The notes: generated from the letters alone by a model not told the origin. 64,000 nucleotides of DNA from Posidonia oceanica (GCA_037176725.1 JAZBRS010000054.1:14092001-14156000), one strand, 5' to 3'. Positions 1 to 12,600 are shown, counted from the stretch's first letter. A program made the numbers and translations.

Positions 1-1989
1 GATTTCCAGGGTTGCTACAGAATGTTTACAGGTGTTTGATCCATTATGCATATAGAGCTTTTTAACATATTCATATCATGTTTTGCTTCATAAAAATCAA
101 CATGTAAAAGCATGCATTGTTTTCTGAGATCTATCAGTCTATCTGTTTCTCAAGCGTAAGACGCAAGATCTGTAGTGCCTTATGTAAGACGCTGAAGATC
201 ACTGCGTCCTACACTTCTGTCCAGATATTTCCCTTCATTAAATGAATTTTTGTTGATGCCTAGGATTTAATGTGCACTACTAGAATTTTTGAATTTAACG
301 AGGACATCTCGCGAGGACATAGAGAGGAAATGTCCTCGCAATATCCTAGCGAGGAATTTGCAAGGACATTTCCTCGCTATGTCCTCGTTAGCCAGCCTTA
401 ACTTTTTCACGCAGGTCATATTCCCTCTCATCTTTGATTCCCTTCCCACTCCTCCGAAATCCCCACGACTTCCCCCAAACCAACGAAACCCAAACCCTTA
501 CTCTCTTCTTCTTCCTCCCCTTCCTCCAAATCCACCACCCTCTCCTCCACCCTCTCCTCCGCAGTCTACACGCAGTCTCTCCTCCTTCATTCCTTCCTTT
601 CTTTCCACCTCCGCACCCTCTCCTCCTCCTCGATGCCCAACGGCCTGAAGCCCCGAAGTACCTTCCCAAGCGACTCCACCGGTTCGCCCACTCCCATCGC
701 CGTCAACGAGCGCCACTGTCCCCGACCCCCACTCCCCGAAGGCTCGAAGCCCTGAACGATGGAGGCTCTCCGCCCACGGCCCCTCCTGGCCTCCCCTTGA
801 CTCCGCCTCCTCCTCGAAGGCTCGAACGACTCCAGCCCAGCCTCTAGCCTCCACCTCCACTCCTCCCATCCTCTGGCGCTCCCGCTGTGGTAGTGCCTTC
901 GTCCCTACCTCTTGGACTCTGGTAACTTACTGATAATGGAAAATATCATTCTTTTTTGTATTTATCTGCAGTAGAACCCATCAACTGATAATGGAAATTT
1001 TTTATTAGAATTCATCTATTTTTTTTTGTTCTTGTTAGTATTTAATTATCATTCTTTATGTTTAGCAATAAATTTGATCAACCTAATATTGCATTCTTTT
1101 TATTATAATATTTGTTAAATTGATTGTAGAAACTTATCTTATAGAAAATATTTTGAATTCGTGTTTTTATACATGCATTATATTTTTTAGGTAAGATGAA
1201 AAGATATTGTCAATGTTTTTCTACCATATATGTATGAGTAAATTTTATGTCTAGAGATCAAAAATCAATAATGTTAAACATTCTTGAATCAGTTGGAAAG
1301 CTACATTGATGTCGTGAAGTCTCACAAAAATAAAAAGGTTGATGCTGGAATATAGTCTCATAAAAAGTAGATAGCATCCAGCCCTTGCTTGCAAGTTGCA
1401 TGTAGCTTTCTATGTCTAGGGGCCATCCCTACAAAATCTAAATGCCTGTTCTGTTATTAATTGTTTACTAAATGGATATATTTAGTTTGGCATTGTCTGT
1501 GTCTGTTTTGTATGAAAAGTTTATACCAAGATCTGCAAGTGTGCTCCAGGGACCTTGGCCTGTAAGCTGTGGACTGCTTACCAATAAATCAAGTATGAGA
1601 ACTTTAACATCTATTTATTACCAAGTTGTATGATTTTTTATGAGTTTCTTTTCTCATTCCATTTGTGTCTTCTTCTTTAGTCATCACTTTGATACAAACC
1701 ATTCATCATTAAAGGATCCAAAGAAAATCTACTTGTTTTTTTTATATAAGCTTAGATCCATAGAAGGTTGATGTTAAAGCATTTAAAGTAATGTCTTTTT
1801 CATATTTTCTTTCCTAAACGAACCTTCAAGGCCGACGAAGTATTATTCAGATAACATTGTATGATTCATGTTTTATCAGATTGCATTTGTTCTGATCCTT
1901 CACAAATTCTATTGCAGGCACTGATGCAGTAAGATAGTTTATTCTTAATTTATCAACAAAATTCCTTTTTAATTCAAGTGTCTGTTTTC

Positions 1990-2112
1990 ATGCAATCAAT
2001 GAGGAGGTTGCAGAAAATTACTCCCCAATCACAGGAATCAGAAATGTGGCTTGTGGATTATTTGTCGTGTGGGTAGTGTCTACTGTCTCTCCAGTTATTG
2101 CTGCAAATCAGG
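1990..2112 (+). other. Unidentified exon-like hydrophobic segment inside the CACTA element
   Basis: A reading frame ending in the hydrophobic stretch ACGLFVVWVVSTVSPVIAAN runs into a good splice donor (CAAATCAG/GTTTTA at 2112/2113). A possible acceptor (GGTTGCAG) lies near 2012. The hydrophobic run could be a membrane segment of another captured gene. I do not recognise the protein, and it lies upstream of and separate from the TOPLESS exons. Confidence 0.3.
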
Positions 2113-2440
2113 TTTTATATCACAGGCTTGATCTTGTCTTTCATTTTTTGTGTAGTCTAACCAAGTTTTGTAAATGCTATGCTAAGCTGAAGCATTCATC
2201 TTTTCCTATTTCTCATGGGAACAATCTACACTACACATCAGAAAAGCCACCAAATGTAGATCATTTTCTCCATGAATAGGTTGGTAGAATGCACAGTAAT
2301 ACAATATGTACTGCTCTTTAACATCATACCGTGCTTTTCCATTAGTTGCGTATGTAGACACTAGCAATGTATGTCTCTAGCATGCATGTCAATATGTGCA
2401 AACTATCTAGGTCTTGCAAGCTTTTCCACTTTGACAAACT

Positions 2441-4929
2441 TCTCACCTTAGAGAATTTCAGGTTTGCTGCATTCTCATTGCTTCCCCTTTTTTTTTTCTT
2501 TGGAGGGCATACTTTCCGTCGTTTGAGCTCAACTCAGCTCCTATTCTTTTCTTATCATCGCCAATTGAGTGTTCTAAAATCTATGGATTTGTTGGTGAGT
2601 AGAGAGAATGACCAGCTTTCCAAGTACGGAGACACCAAGTCTGCCAGAAATATAATGCTCACTGAGCTCAAGAAACTGCTTGAAGCCAACCCCCTCTTCT
2701 GCGACAAACTACTATTCCCCAACTTCAAAAACTCCAGGCTGAGGACACTTATTAACCAGAGGTAAATATAATTTTGATACTACTATTATTAGTCATAATC
2801 GAATTGTTAGTTCTCTCTGTCTCTCTCCGGCATGTTCCGGCTTTTACAAGACAGTGAAATTGGTCTCTGTAGCTTGAATTGGCAACATCAGCTATGCAAG
2901 AATCCAAGGCCGAATCTTGATATCAAAACCCTCTTTGTTGACCATTCCTGTGGCCAGCCAAATGGCGCTCGTGCTCCATCTCCCGTAGCTAATGCATTCA
3001 TGGGGGCTATCGAAAAGCTAGGATCATTACCCCAACTTGCTGCACATGGAGTAAGTATTTTGAACAAAAGCGTTATGACATCATGACATTGAGTATTTAG
3101 TTCCATCATGCTCACAGTTTAATGTTCTCTTATTGCTGCAGCCATTTCATGCAGCACCTGCAAATCTTCCAGCATCACTTAGTGGTTGGATGGCTAATAC
3201 TCTTGGTATCCCTCATCCTGCAGTTTCTGTGGGTCCCATTGGTTTAGGTGCTCAAGTCAACACAGGTGTGTATAAGAACTAAAACCAAATACAACAATAC
3301 ATAAAGGGGGAGGGGGACTAGATTTACCCTTGTCTTATAATACTTTGTCCAATGGTTCGATCTTCCAACTTTTGCCATGTCATTAGGTTTAGTACATTTT
3401 TAGGAATCTTTTCTAATGCAGAAAGAAAGCTGTGGCAGGATTAACTGATTTCCAAGTGAAAGTTACTTTATTTCTGTTTTTTAACGGTTGTCCAGATAGT
3501 AATTGCAGAAATCCTGTTAAATAAGTTGTTTGGCTACTAGACGAATAAACATGTAAACTCTGTGGACATGCAAATCTATTGAGTAATGACATGAGAGGTT
3601 ATTATTATTATTATTATTCTGGATTAGTTTCTTGAAGAAATCCTTCTTAGTCAGTGCATTTTTTCTATATACAATTAAATCATTATTGAAAGGATGCTAC
3701 AGTGAAATCAGTTATAGATGTTAGCGGCAAAAGTTCTGTGTTGAATTCAAATGGGCATATTTCATGATATTATCTGTTGTCCTTTAAGCTTGTGTGATCA
3801 TTTTTTATTGGACTAACTTCTTTACCAACTATTACAATCCATTTCTTGTCATTTATTTTTCCTCATCCCGAAATTCAAATTATCATGCTATATGCACTGG
3901 AAATGACCCAATGATTCTTTTCTGTTACTGACATGTTTATCAATCATGCTAGTTGCAGGTATTAAGAATCCTAGGTCTCCTTCAGACTCTAATCTTGGCA
4001 TAGATTACCAGTCAGTAGATTCTGAACATGTATTGAAAAGAAGGATGGACATATCTGATGGGGTACCATGCTATTAGTTTTTTCTTGCATTCCCTTATTT
4101 CTTTTTTGTTCTCTTTTCTACTAAATGTTTTTATATGGTCATGTCTTAAATGGTCCCTTATTCTAGTAACTCTGATTCATAAATCATATAAAAATTTACT
4201 GTTGCGTGTTTAATACATATTCAATCCTGTCTTTCCCACTAAGATTATATTTTACAGGTCAACCTTCCGATAAATGTTTTACCTTCAGGATATCCACCCT
4301 TGGTCCTTGGGCAAAACTTGCTCTCTCTTGATGATTTGCCCAAGCTTGTCGCTATGACTTTAAATCAAGGTTCATCTGTAATGAGCATGGATTTCCATCC
4401 AAACCCACTGTCAGCTCTACTTGGTTAGAAATTATTTACTAATGTCATATATTAAGTTATTTATTTCTTTTTTGTTTTGGTATTTTCGGGTTCTCATATC
4501 TGAATGAAAGTTTCCATGATCTAAAAAAAGAGAGAGCACTGTTTTATGAAAATTTTCAGGTGTTGATAAGTATTGGCATTGGTTACATTTTTTCATATTG
4601 GTGTCTTGTTGATAATTTGGATTTCCATTTTAGTTGGAACAAATGTTGGTGACATTTCTATATGGGACATATCTTCTAGAGAGAGGCTTATTCTTAGAAA
4701 TTTCAAAGTTTGGGACCTCGCAGCATGCACAGTGCCCATTAAGGTAGCATTTTATTCATATCATTTTCTTTAAGCACTTCAGAGCTGACATTGCATGCAT
4801 GTTGTATTAAATATTTTATGCCAATACGATTTCTCACTTACCTCATTATCAACAAACAGTCAGCTCTTGTCAAGGATCCTACTGTATCTGTCAACCAAGT
4901 AATGTGGAGCCCTAATGGCACACTGTTTG
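2441..4929 (+). pseudogene. TPL: Captured TOPLESS/TOPLESS-related co-repressor gene fragment
   Basis: TOPLESS proteins are Groucho/Tup1-type transcriptional co-repressors with N-terminal LisH/CTLH domains, a proline-rich linker and WD40 repeats. Exons recognisable in order are: end of the CTLH segment (LLTLENFR, to 2460); SKYGDTKSAR to LRTLINQ (about 2611-2760); LNWQHQLCKNPRPN (2873-3050); the proline-rich linker with GWMAN (3142-3265); DSEHVLKRR (3959-4062); DDLPKLVAMTLNQGSS with MSMDFHP (4258-4423); VGTNVGDISIWD (4634-4743), the first WD40 repeat; and VSVNQVMWSPNGTLFG (4860-4929). Introns and GT-AG borders are largely kept, so genomic DNA was captured rather than a cDNA. The N-terminal LisH exons and most WD40 repeats are missing. 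No intact product is expected; chimeric transcripts are possible. Confidence 0.9.
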
Positions 4930-5091
4930 GTATGTCCAAGAAGAGAGCTGGTCTTTCCAAATTCTAATTTTTATATGTATATATATTTTTTTACCTCAAA
5001 GACTGTGTGAAACTGGCACTAAGTTAAAGCTTGCATGCAACTTAAAGCTTTCTCACATTGGAGAAAAATCATTATCTTGTGAAGTTGTTTA

Positions 5092-5570
5092 ATGTCTCTT
5101 CGTCCAGAACTTCCAGTAAATATGTACCCTAGACTTTTACACCTGATGCAAAGATGCTGGGAGGCAGAGCCTGTGAGACGACCTTCTTTCTTAGAGATAA
5201 CATCTGAACTTGAGGAAATTTCTCAACAATGTCAGGTAGGTCCTTCATCTTTAATCAACTACATGATTGATCTCTCTCAAGCATTTTTAAGACCATTATC
5301 TTAAAATCTGGCTTGAAACTACTAAGTTTTAACCATTGAAATTAATTAAAGGGGTATATACCTTATTTCCTACATATTTCTGAGATAAATTTTGCTTAGA
5401 GGCAGTTGTTTCTATTCGGATCCAATTTAAGTCGTTTTTTGCTTCATGCAATGAGTTTTTCCTTACATCATGTTTCTTTGTAGTCAATAGGAGAAGATCG
5501 ACAAACACTAAAGAAATCCCCGAAGAGGATCAAAGAACTAAAAGAAAGATGCATAAATTGAAGTACTGAC
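5092..5570 (+). pseudogene. Captured protein kinase C-terminal fragment (Raf-like/MAP3K-like)
   Basis: A short exon (about 5092-5235) encodes LRPELPVNMYPRLLHLMQRC followed by W-E-A-E-P-V-R-R-P-S-F. This is the subdomain XI region of a tyrosine-kinase-like or Raf-like plant kinase, where an invariant arginine sits before P-S-F. It ends at the donor GTCAG/GTAGGT. A second exon-like piece (5484-5570) follows the acceptor TTTGTAG and ends in a stop codon, giving a lysine-rich tail. Catalytic subdomains I-X are absent, so it cannot be an active kinase. It lies 160 bp after the TOPLESS exons in the same orientation, so two unrelated host genes were joined inside one transposon. The exact kinase subfamily is uncertain. 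Confidence 0.75.
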
Positions 5571-6120
5571 TTTGCAAGAGGCAATGGACCTATATTTCTC
5601 AACCAAGAAATTCAGAATGCAAAATAAACTGTGAGTGTCATGTTTTTTTTCCTACAATAAGTTACCACAATCCACAATTTACCTTAAGAGTCTATTACAA
5701 ATAAACTGTGTTATGAGATTTTAGAGCATAGCTTGTTTTTTTTTACTATGACCAAGGGAAAAAGATACAGGGGTAGAAAAAAAAAAGAAGATGCCGGATG
5801 GAGATTTGAAGTTGGTTAAAGAGAGTTTCCCAAGGAATATATTACATTATATTATTTTATGCACACATATCTCAATCTTTTCATTTTTGTGATACACTAT
5901 ACCTGTTGATGTCAGACGAAAGTTTTTTATCCTCATGTTAAATGGCAGCTGCTATGGATAATAGCATGATTTAATCTCTATCGTACACATGGTTTCTCTT
6001 GAAGATTAGGTATCTAATAACATGGTTTGGCCTGCAGGTAGTTTTCTCTTCCATTCTGGTTTAGATTTTTAGCTGAATAGCTTTCATTTCAAAGTTGGCT
6101 AGTAATTTTGATTTTTTTAG

Positions 6121-6309
6121 TGCGAAGAAGTTTGTCGCCTTGCTCTGATGAGACGCTATCGGCTGTTGCCCCACATATACATCCCATGTTTGCTAGTTAG
6201 TGCTGGCACCTCACTTCAATCTGGACAGCATCCCAACACTCTTGCAAGCATTTTAGAGGCTTGTCGCCTTGATAGCTTTGGGAAATTTGTGTCGTTGGTA
6301 GCTATTTAG
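6121..6309 (+). other. Possible third captured fragment (unidentified)
   Basis: After a TTTTTTTAG acceptor-like site, about 60 codons stay open, beginning CEEVCRLALMRRYRLLPHIY and ending at a stop at 6307-6309. I do not recognise the family. A further exon-like piece around 6763-6810 (LLLAPVTLGEEAFSWAARK) is also unassigned. Both lie between the kinase fragment and the right subterminal repeats of the CACTA element. Confidence 0.25.
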
Positions 6310-8190
6310 TTGAATGTGGTTGCTCTTTTTGTGACCTTTGTTGGCATTTCTTTGAAGAAGGATGAGCTGGCAGTCATACTCCGACCAAATACCGTAATAC
6401 CTTGATGCGATTGTAGTTTATGTAGAAATTGGTGAACAGTAGATCTAGCTATATCATAAGAAATGTTAATAAGATAACAATATCAAAGACACTACTTGAG
6501 GATGATGAATAACAATATCAAGGGACATGTTCTCAAACTGGCTGCAGTGTTTGCACTGGAGAAGTTCGAGGGTTGACAAGGGAGGGGTTTGAGCTGAATT
6601 GGGTAGACAAGTGTCACTGTTTGCAATTTTATTTTGTGTATTGGCACTATAATATTTGGTGATCTAAAACTATTTACCATCGATATCTTTTACTCTGCAA
6701 AATATCTTGTACATTTTTTAATTCCAATCAGGTTTTGTTTCCTCATTATTGAGTTGAACATAGGCTTCTTCTGGCACCTGTGACCCTTGGAGAGGAAGCT
6801 TTCTCTTGGGCTGCTAGGAAATGAGATCCAACAAAAATTGGATTACCAACGTCACCTTCATCAACAGCTGTTTAGGATCAGGTCCTACAGGCTGTGGCAA
6901 AACGTGAATCTCAGGCAAAACATAATTTTTTTTATTTTTTTTTTAAAAAATTTTATACTTTGCGAGGACATTTTCCTCGCTAATTCCTCGCAATATTTAT
7001 TTATTTTAATTTTTTGCTAGGACATAGCGTGTATGTTGTGAGGAGATTTCGAGGACTTAGCTAGGACATTGCGAGGACTTTATTTCCTCGCTAAGTCCTT
7101 GCAAAATTTTAGCGAGTACTTAGCTAGCAAATTTTCTTGCAAATGGCTTTTAACGACGTAGCATTTTACGAGGACTTTTTGTCCTCCCAATGTCCTCGCG
7201 AAGGCCATTAGCAAGGACATTGCGAGGACTTCGTGATCTGTTTTTCTAGTAGTGGTGTGACACCAGCATTGTTTTGATTCTGTCTTGTATCATTTTAGCC
7301 TCAAAAATTATTTTGACATGAATACAGGCTGTTTTATCCTCATTTTGCTAAAAAAGTTGAGTTTAGATGTTAGACGCTGAGGATCCCAACGTCCAACATA
7401 AGACGCTGGTAATCCTAGCGTTCAACACTTTAAGTCAACTGCATCCTGATTTGGAGTTGTTTCTTCGTTTCGCTTGTCGTTTTCCGCATCTGATCGCTTC
7501 CATTGCATGCTCTAGTATCCATGCTTGTTGCTTGATCACCATTTCTCTATTTCATACCTTACATCTTGTTTTCTCGTGATTTTCTACTTCCACCTTGATT
7601 CCCTTTGCATGCCGTGTCCTTGCATTGCATGGTTTATTTCGACGTTTTTTTTTCACCTGCCTTGCATTTAGAGCAATGATGCATACTGCCCGAGCTTCTT
7701 GTGGATTAAGATCCCTCTTTCCAAGATGCGGTCAACGTCGCTAAGCACATTAGGATGCATGTTTTGTTTTCCATTATATATCATGGCATTAGCATATTTT
7801 CAAAGGCATATAGCATGTTTTACAAGGCATAGCACTATTGCCCTTGGGCGTACAGCAAATAGCATTTAACATGCCAACATTAGCCACAAACGAGCAGAAT
7901 AGCCTAGAAAGACCGACTCTCTCAGGCGCATGGGGGTGCCTAATACCTTCCTCATGCGTAATAGGAGTCCTTGCCCGATCTCTAGTCCGTAATGACCTTG
8001 TGTCATATCCTTTACATTTTTTATCATTTTGCATGTTTTCCGGTTTTCCTCGTCTTTCTGATTCTCAAAATAGACTAGATGGCGACTCCACATTTTTTGT
8101 TTTCTTTTCTTCAGCCCTCACCCATTTTTCATACTTCTTTTTGCCATGACCCGTCATTCGACAATCGAGCCGTTCGGTCGCATAGTTACA

Positions 8191-9408
8191 CAGTCCAAAG
8201 CAAAGCAATCTTCATGTTGAAAGTTTACCGCTTGAATGCATCGTATGTCTCAACCCTAGTGTTCCAAAGCATTTTCAACTCATCTATAAGAGGTCTCAAG
8301 TACACGTCAATGTATTTTCCAGGATGACTTAGACCAAGAATGAGCAAAGACAAAAACATATACGGCCTCTTATTACACATAGAAGGAGGTAGATTGTATA
8401 ATGTAATCATGACAGGCCAACACGAGTAATCTTTTCTTCTACCATGTGGATTGAATTCATCACTAGAAAAACCGACAACAATATTACGATTTTCTGTAGC
8501 AAATGAAGGGAAGGACTCCTTTAGGACTTGCCAACACTTGGTGTTAGAAGGATGCTCTATATCAGTGTTCTGTGTATGATCTGCATGTCATGTCATATCA
8601 TATCTTTTGCAGTCTCTCAGCAATAGTACAACCTCTTCAGCCTTGGTGCTAATCGAAAATAATGAAGCATCTTTTGAGGTACACGTGTCTTTGAATCACT
8701 TTTGTAACGGGACTCGTAACATTCCAGACACTCTAATTTATCTTCGTGTTCCTTGTAGTATAAGATGTGATGTTTTGAGCAAGCATCAATCTTCATTTCT
8801 ACCAACCCCATCTTTCTCATCATCTTCTACGTCTCGTAGTAGTTCTTCGGCAATTCATGGCTCTCTAGCAACATTTTCTTGATTTTACCTATCATGACAT
8901 CAAAATATCTATCTGTCATGTTGTAGTCGATCTTCAAAGCCAATAACTCAGACACTGCCGATAACTTTGTGTAATTCTTGCAACTTGGCCACAATGGCTC
9001 CTCCGCCTTTCTTAACAATTCATAAAACTCTTAGGATTCCCCATGTGGCTCTTCATCAATGGACGCGTCGAAATGAGGACCTGTCACGTCCATCACCATG
9101 TCCACAATAGGATCCATACTAATAGAAGCAACATTCCCATGACAAGGAAAGGCCTCTCCATGTTTAAACCAACACTTGTAGTTTTCCACAAATTCCTTCT
9201 TACACAAATGTATTTCTACATCTCTTCTCGATTGTTTTTTAAGTAGTATACATTTTTTACAATAACATATAATCCTTCCATCTCTTTTCACAATACCTAG
9301 ACCTTGACTATGTGTAAAATCTACAAACTCTTGAACACCATGCAGAAAATTTATACACACTTTTTCATCCACGATTCGTGTATACATCGAATTACGATGA
9401 GAAGACAA
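8191..9408 (-). pseudogene. TNP2-type CACTA transposase remnant (5' part)
   Basis: Reading on the minus strand, the pieces match the plant TNP2 transposase family in order. The transposase-associated domain (9031-9408) has CYCKKC and a following KKEFVENYKCWFKHGE segment. Next comes a segment with KLSAVSELLALKIDYNMTD (8827-9018). A cysteine-containing segment (KIDACSKHHILYYKEHEDK, with CLEC) and the downstream RVPQKMLHYFRLAPRLKRL lie at 8617-8823. The core (8225-8500) shows NPHGRRKDYSCWPVM, LYNLPPS and YIDVYLRPLIDEL. Several frameshifts and stops separate the pieces, and the expected initiator ATG at 9408 is TTG, whereas the related copy at 24972 keeps ATG. The gene is cut at 8190, after NMKIALLWT, by the Tat-like LTR; the rest should lie left of the window. 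It is non-functional and belonged to an autonomous CACTA element. Confidence 0.88.
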
Positions 9409-11924
9409 TTCTTTCTACAAAAGAAAGTAATAATAATTAGAACGGCAAAAGAAAGTAAATTTTTGTATAGCAATAATTAGAATGGCCCTGAGCTTCCTAT
9501 TCTTTTGCGTAATGGTACATATTATGATGTGAAATGGATTCCAACTTCAAACAAGTATCGCTTTTTAGTTATTTCATGGAACTCCTTGTATAATCTAAGA
9601 AGTTGTGATTTTCTAGTAATAGAGAGAATAATGACCAACTAAATCAGGGGTTGTAATAAAAGATGCTAATGAGCCGGGTCATGTCGTATCCCAAACTTAT
9701 GGCCATTTAATTCACTGTAGATCAGCTAAAATTCTAAATTTGAAGAAGTCTGTCAGACATTAATGCGTCGTTAACAACCTCTTTCTGTCACATAACAGAC
9801 GTCCTTATTTTACTTTGAGATCCGTTACCATGCGCGCATGACAAGTACTCACCCATATGTCAAGCACATATCTCCTTGGACGTGATGTGATGTGCTTTGG
9901 GCACTTTCAAAGTTTCATTTAAATTACAACTGAAGGAAAATCCAGTACAAGTAGCATCAACATTTAATGTTAAAGATATGTTTGTGTTTATCTCTCATAG
10001 CCTAATACTTGCGAATTTATTTAAGCTTCATTTATAACCATAGAGCCTATGAACACCTAAATCCGGAAGATTAACATTTTGCATAAGAAGTGAATGATTT
10101 TGAAGCACCTTCGACACAATGGGATGACAGATTATCTGATATTAAAGATGATCTACTCTATTGTGGCAAAAAGATCTTACTGAAGTGCAAGTTCGGTCAC
10201 ACCCCACTCTCTTTCACATGAGAAAGTTCAGCAGACATTCTACAAGCAATATCTCGCCTAGGATCTCTGTTAACTTCAACTAAGCCGTACTAATATTGTG
10301 CTTAGTGCAGAACATACTCAATGGAATTACGAAGACTATGACTATGACAACATCGCAACGGAAATGCTGTGGCATCTGCAATCCTCCACATATATTTGGT
10401 TCTTATAATTGTACATGACCTCCATTTTTTTTTCCACAAGAAATAGATGTCTCTCCAACCATCCTATGTCAAGGTCTCACTCACAGACAAAGAATCGATA
10501 GGTTAATAGAACTCCATTTCTTGAGAGGCTACATAATCGCTTTGATGTATACAAAACATGCTTACATCACCATGGTGCACCATCCTCGCTTACCATGCAA
10601 AATTATTCTTTCCTCTAGTGAGACGTCAATCAAATATCAAGCACAAATAAGCATAGAATGGGAAAAAAATTATTAGGTATTGCATGCCGTACGATAGTTT
10701 TTGCAAAGAAATCAATTCAAACCACCTAATAGGTTTGCAACTTCCAAATCGTATATTAAAACCTCTTTTATTGCAAAGATGTGTAGGATTAGCATAAATC
10801 AACTTCAAGCAAGTGAGGACAGTTGGAAAGGATCCAAGAATAGCAAGGATCATGACTGTGAAGAAATAAGAACATGTATTGCATGAACATACAAGACAAT
10901 TGTTGAAAATATAAAACAATATTGCTCTACCCATTCTTCTCTAAAATTACTGCCACAACAAAATCTTCGTAAAACAACAAGGATCCAAGGAAAGGATTAG
11001 CATAAAACAACTAAAATTAGCATACAAATGTCATATCATGACAGAAGCAATTCTAGCAAGGTTTAGGAGGTGACAACCTGTTCATGTCAAACATTGAAAA
11101 TCATTCTCAATTATATATCTCTCAACACTTAAGTCAAAGTAGCCGTCGATGTTGTTTCTCTTGTTTAATGTTTTTCTTAAAGAGCTTCAATCAATAAAAT
11201 AATGTTATTTTCTTTGTCTAAATCATGTGTTTATCTTTTAAGAAATAAGAACATGTATTGCATGAACATACATAGCAGTTGTTGAAAACATAAATCAATA
11301 TTATTCTACCCATTCTTTTCTAAAATTACCGCCACAACAAAATCTTCGCAAATTACTTGTCAAGCAGGAAAAAGAGTATAGATGGGTAAATAAATGAAGA
11401 TTTTAGTACCCAAATAATTGCTACTAACATCACTAAGCACTACTAGTCATGAAGCATAGTAGCAATTGTTTGATGCCCTGTAGATTGGTGGGATTGAAAG
11501 CTAGACACCAAATAAAAGAAAGACATGTTTTCCTTAAAAGGAGATTTATAAAATCTGAATCTTGAGATAACCTTGTGGTTTGATGTATACCTTAGTGGTT
11601 TGACGACCATGTGGTTTGATGTGTAAAAGAAACAGATTTAGCTACCAATTTGAAACATCAGCTTTAGATGCAACATATATGCAAACCATGAACTGTTCTA
11701 GACTACTTTATACGGGAAACATGAACCGTTCTAAATCTACTTTAGGTGCCAACCTTGAACTGTTCTAAACCCAGGGTTTGGAAAAGAAGTCATGGGAAAT
11801 TCAATGCTGTCATTGCTTTTGGAAGAAAGTAATGCTGTCAAAGGATTTAAGGTCTTAGTCAACGGAGTATCTAATCATGTGCAATATGCAGTGATCAGAT
11901 ATATATTCCTTGATGGCACTTTTA
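9409..11924. other. Non-genic stretch, mostly unassigned
   Basis: No gene could be supported. One 40-codon open segment near 9902-10035 (FKVSFKLQLKENPVQVASTF) looks exon-like but is unrecognised. A degenerate minisatellite sits at about 11690-11772, with repeated words like CATGAACTGTTCTA spaced 40-45 bp. A direct repeat is listed separately. The rest is AT-rich sequence without recognisable TE ends. Confidence 0.5.
10862..11362. repeat. Diverged direct repeat (two copies of about 110 bp)
   Basis: 10862-10975 and 11240-11352 share GAAATAAGAACATGTATTGC and the following sequence through CCACAACAAAATCTTCG, with scattered substitutions. The copies start about 378 bp apart. Their function is unknown. 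Confidence 0.8.
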
Positions 11925-12329
11925 GGAGGGGTTTGTTTATCTGGAAAGTACAGGAATTGATTTAGACAGAAAGTGAATTCCTGTTGATCAAGTGAAATTC
12001 TAGTGTTTGTGCACATTATTAGAAATAAAACCAATGGAAAGTGAATTCTGTTGGATTCCAAAATATAACAGCCCAACCCACAGCTCATTCCTCACCTCCC
12101 CACTTGGAATTTCTACGGATTTCTCCTCTCCCCCTCCCCCGCACCTCACCTCTCTCCCACGATTTCTCCTCTCCCTAGCACCTCTCGTCCTCCCCAAGTC
12201 CCCCTCCTCCTCCCCTCCCTGCCCCGCCCTCCTCCTTGCCCTTCTCCCTCCTTCGCCTCCTCTTCCTCCCCTCCCAGCCCCGCCCTCCTCCCTGCCTTCT
12301 CCTTCCTTTGCCTCCTTTTCCTCCCCCCC

Positions 12330-12490
12330 ATGTCCTAACCCGTCGACGCCCTCTCACCCACAGCAGCTGTCGTCGTCGTCCTCCTCATCAACCCGCCGAC
12401 GCAGTGCCCCCGTGCCCTAACCCGCCGACGCCCTCTCACCCGCAGCAGCTGTCGTCGTCGTCCTCCTCATCAACCTGCCGACGCAGTGCA

Positions 12491-12546
<56 letters not shown>

Positions 12547-12600
12547 CTGCATGCCCTAACCCGTCGACGCCCTCTCACCAACAGCAACCGTCATCCTCAA
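12330..12600. repeat. About 80-bp GC-rich tandem repeat interrupted by a 53-nt C run
   Basis: Three copies of a unit starting TGCCCTAACCCG(T/C)CGACGCC begin near 12331, 12412 and 12551. The pure C run occupies 12493-12545 between the second and third copies. Open frames across it encode only Pro/Ser-rich low-complexity peptides. Confidence 0.85.

Larger units (their letters stand above)
275..7254. mobile_element. Complete CACTA (En/Spm-type) transposon carrying host gene fragments
   Basis: The left terminus is CACTACTAGAATTTTTG at 275 and the right terminus is TTTTTCTAGTAGTG ending at 7254, which are inverted. Both are flanked by the 3-bp direct repeat GTG (272-274 and 7255-7257), the size expected for CACTA elements. 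Subterminal regions (about 299-395 and 6960-7235) carry many copies of GAGGACAT, TGTCCTCGC and related words in both orientations, the usual arrangement of transposase-binding repeats. No transposase gene was found inside. The interior holds a C-rich tract (430-900) and captured exons of a TOPLESS gene and a protein kinase on the plus strand. The element is therefore non-autonomous (Pack-CACTA type). Related 3' ends occur at 13983 and 28454. Confidence 0.93.
1..8190 (+). mobile_element. Tat-like Ty3/gypsy LTR, left end outside the window, split by a CACTA element
   Basis: Two pieces, 1-274 and 7258-8190, form one LTR once the CACTA element at 275-7254 is removed. The assignment comes from alignment by eye with the solo LTR at 39709-42567. 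Both have the same hairpin modules (148-213 and 7367-7430), the same block around 7927-7977 containing GGGGTGCCTAA, and the same 3' end, GTTACA at 8185-8190. The LTR sits inside a CACTA transposase gene (minus, 8191-9408): translation of that gene stops exactly at the LTR edge. The five bases after the LTR are CAGTC; the matching left target duplication is outside the window. Tat/Ogre membership is inferred from the TGTAGACACC start of its relatives, the AACACCTTC-type block and a GGCGACTC motif near the 3' end. Confidence 0.75.

Noticed and set aside
434..869. Overlapping Pro/Ser-rich frames near the left end of the CACTA element
   Set aside because: A C-rich tract without stops; there is no recognisable domain, and it has counterparts in other members of the element family.
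11439..11449. CACTACTAG as a possible left CACTA end
   Set aside because: It is followed by TCATGAAGC with no GAGGACAT-type subterminal words and lacks a matching flanking triplet for 13983.
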